A DNA stretch of 64,000 nucleotides from Salinicoccus luteus DSM 17002 (lineage in GTDB: Bacteria > Bacillota > Bacilli > Staphylococcales > Salinicoccaceae): assembly GCF_000712035.1 (NCBI RefSeq), contig NZ_JONV01000008.1, forward strand, positions 248,001 to 312,000, read 5' to 3'. The translations under genes were made by a program, and so were the position numbers. The notes beneath the pieces are model-generated. The model saw only the letters and a list, made by a program, of their open reading frames with translations. It was not told the origin of the DNA and did no database searches. Below, piece by piece: positions 63,814 through 64,000 of this stretch. The stretch's first letter is position 1. Each line of letters begins with the position of its first letter.

Positions 63814-64000
63814 ATGAACTTGAACTTACAGGATGTCGGGCGGACTTTTGACGGCAGGGAAGTGGTCAGAAACGTATCTTTCACTGCGGAATCGGGTGAA
63901 ATTATCGGGCTCCTTGGTACGAGCGGCTGCGGAAAAAGCACGATTCTGCGGGCGATTTCCGGCCTGGATGATGCGTATGACGGACGGATAGAAATCAATG
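63814..64000 (+). CDS. ssuB: sulfonate ABC transporter ATP-binding protein, 5' part
   Basis: The first 62 codons of an ABC ATPase, cut by the window end. It shows the Walker A LGTSGCGKSTILRAISGLD (near residues 34-52) and RTFDGREVVRNVSF before it. It follows ssuC by ten bases with SD AGGAGGG, so ssuA-ssuC-ssuB form one operon behind metY. Confidence 0.92.
   Translation, partial: MNLNLQDVGRTFDGREVVRNVSFTAESGEIIGLLGTSGCGKSTILRAISGLDDAYDGRIEIN

Overview
The window looks like chromosome of a Staphylococcaceae bacterium with fairly high GC for the family, most like Salinicoccus or a close relative (inference from gene content and composition by eye; no database was searched). The main argument is the order nadE, UPF0316 gene, NETI gene, purB, pcrB, pcrA, ligA, camS, putP, gatCAB, dagK, rlmCD, which is the Staphylococcus backbone. 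Strong Shine-Dalgarno sites, frequent GTG/TTG starts, a SAM-I riboswitch, Zur, PurR and LexA type operators and many rho-independent terminators also fit a Firmicute.

Layout. 1-12.7 kb holds small genes: a lipoprotein resembling a protease propeptide, a PlcR-like regulator divergent from a small exported-peptide gene, a Nudix hydrolase, an opine-type dehydrogenase, a Zur-controlled zinc-binding lipoprotein, rpmG, a divergent folD, an SOS-controlled YolD gene, a lactonase, and a leftward MFS-pncA-ppaC-GNAT cluster. 12.8-36.9 kb is the conserved block: NAD salvage (pncB-nadE), purB under an inverted PurBox pair, an M15 peptidase, pcrB-pcrA-ligA-camS, putP with a structured leader, gatCAB, dagK, a membrane protein resembling an M50 protease without its zinc motif, an SDR, a 5'-nucleotidase and rlmCD.

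Two AT-rich islands interrupt the GC-rich backbone. Island 1 (about 36.85-43.2 kb) carries a Gabija-type pair (gajA-gajB), a decayed IS30-family transposase and a GIY-YIG/TPR protein. Island 2 (about 45.9-50.74 kb) cuts a GNAT gene and carries a Septu-type pair (PtuA-like ATPase, PtuB-like HNH nuclease) plus a 602-residue DUF4365-like protein of unknown role. Imperfect 13-bp direct repeats lie at its two ends.

50.9-64 kb returns to backbone: a DUF6544 protein, cysteine synthase, an ABC ATPase overlapping a glyoxalase/dioxygenase gene, a zinc macrodomain hydrolase, a second RlmCD-type methyltransferase, a tubby-like protein, a BASS-type transporter, tRNA-Val(GAC), an orphan vsr, and a SAM-riboswitch-led sulfur operon in which MetY is fused to a CoA-binding domain and followed by ssuA, ssuC and ssuB genes (the last cut by the window end).

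The most interesting candidates are the PlcR/PapR-like quorum-sensing pair at 842-2012, the Septu island with its DUF4365-like partner, the GIY-YIG/TPR protein, the putP leader RNA and the MetY-CoA-binding fusion.
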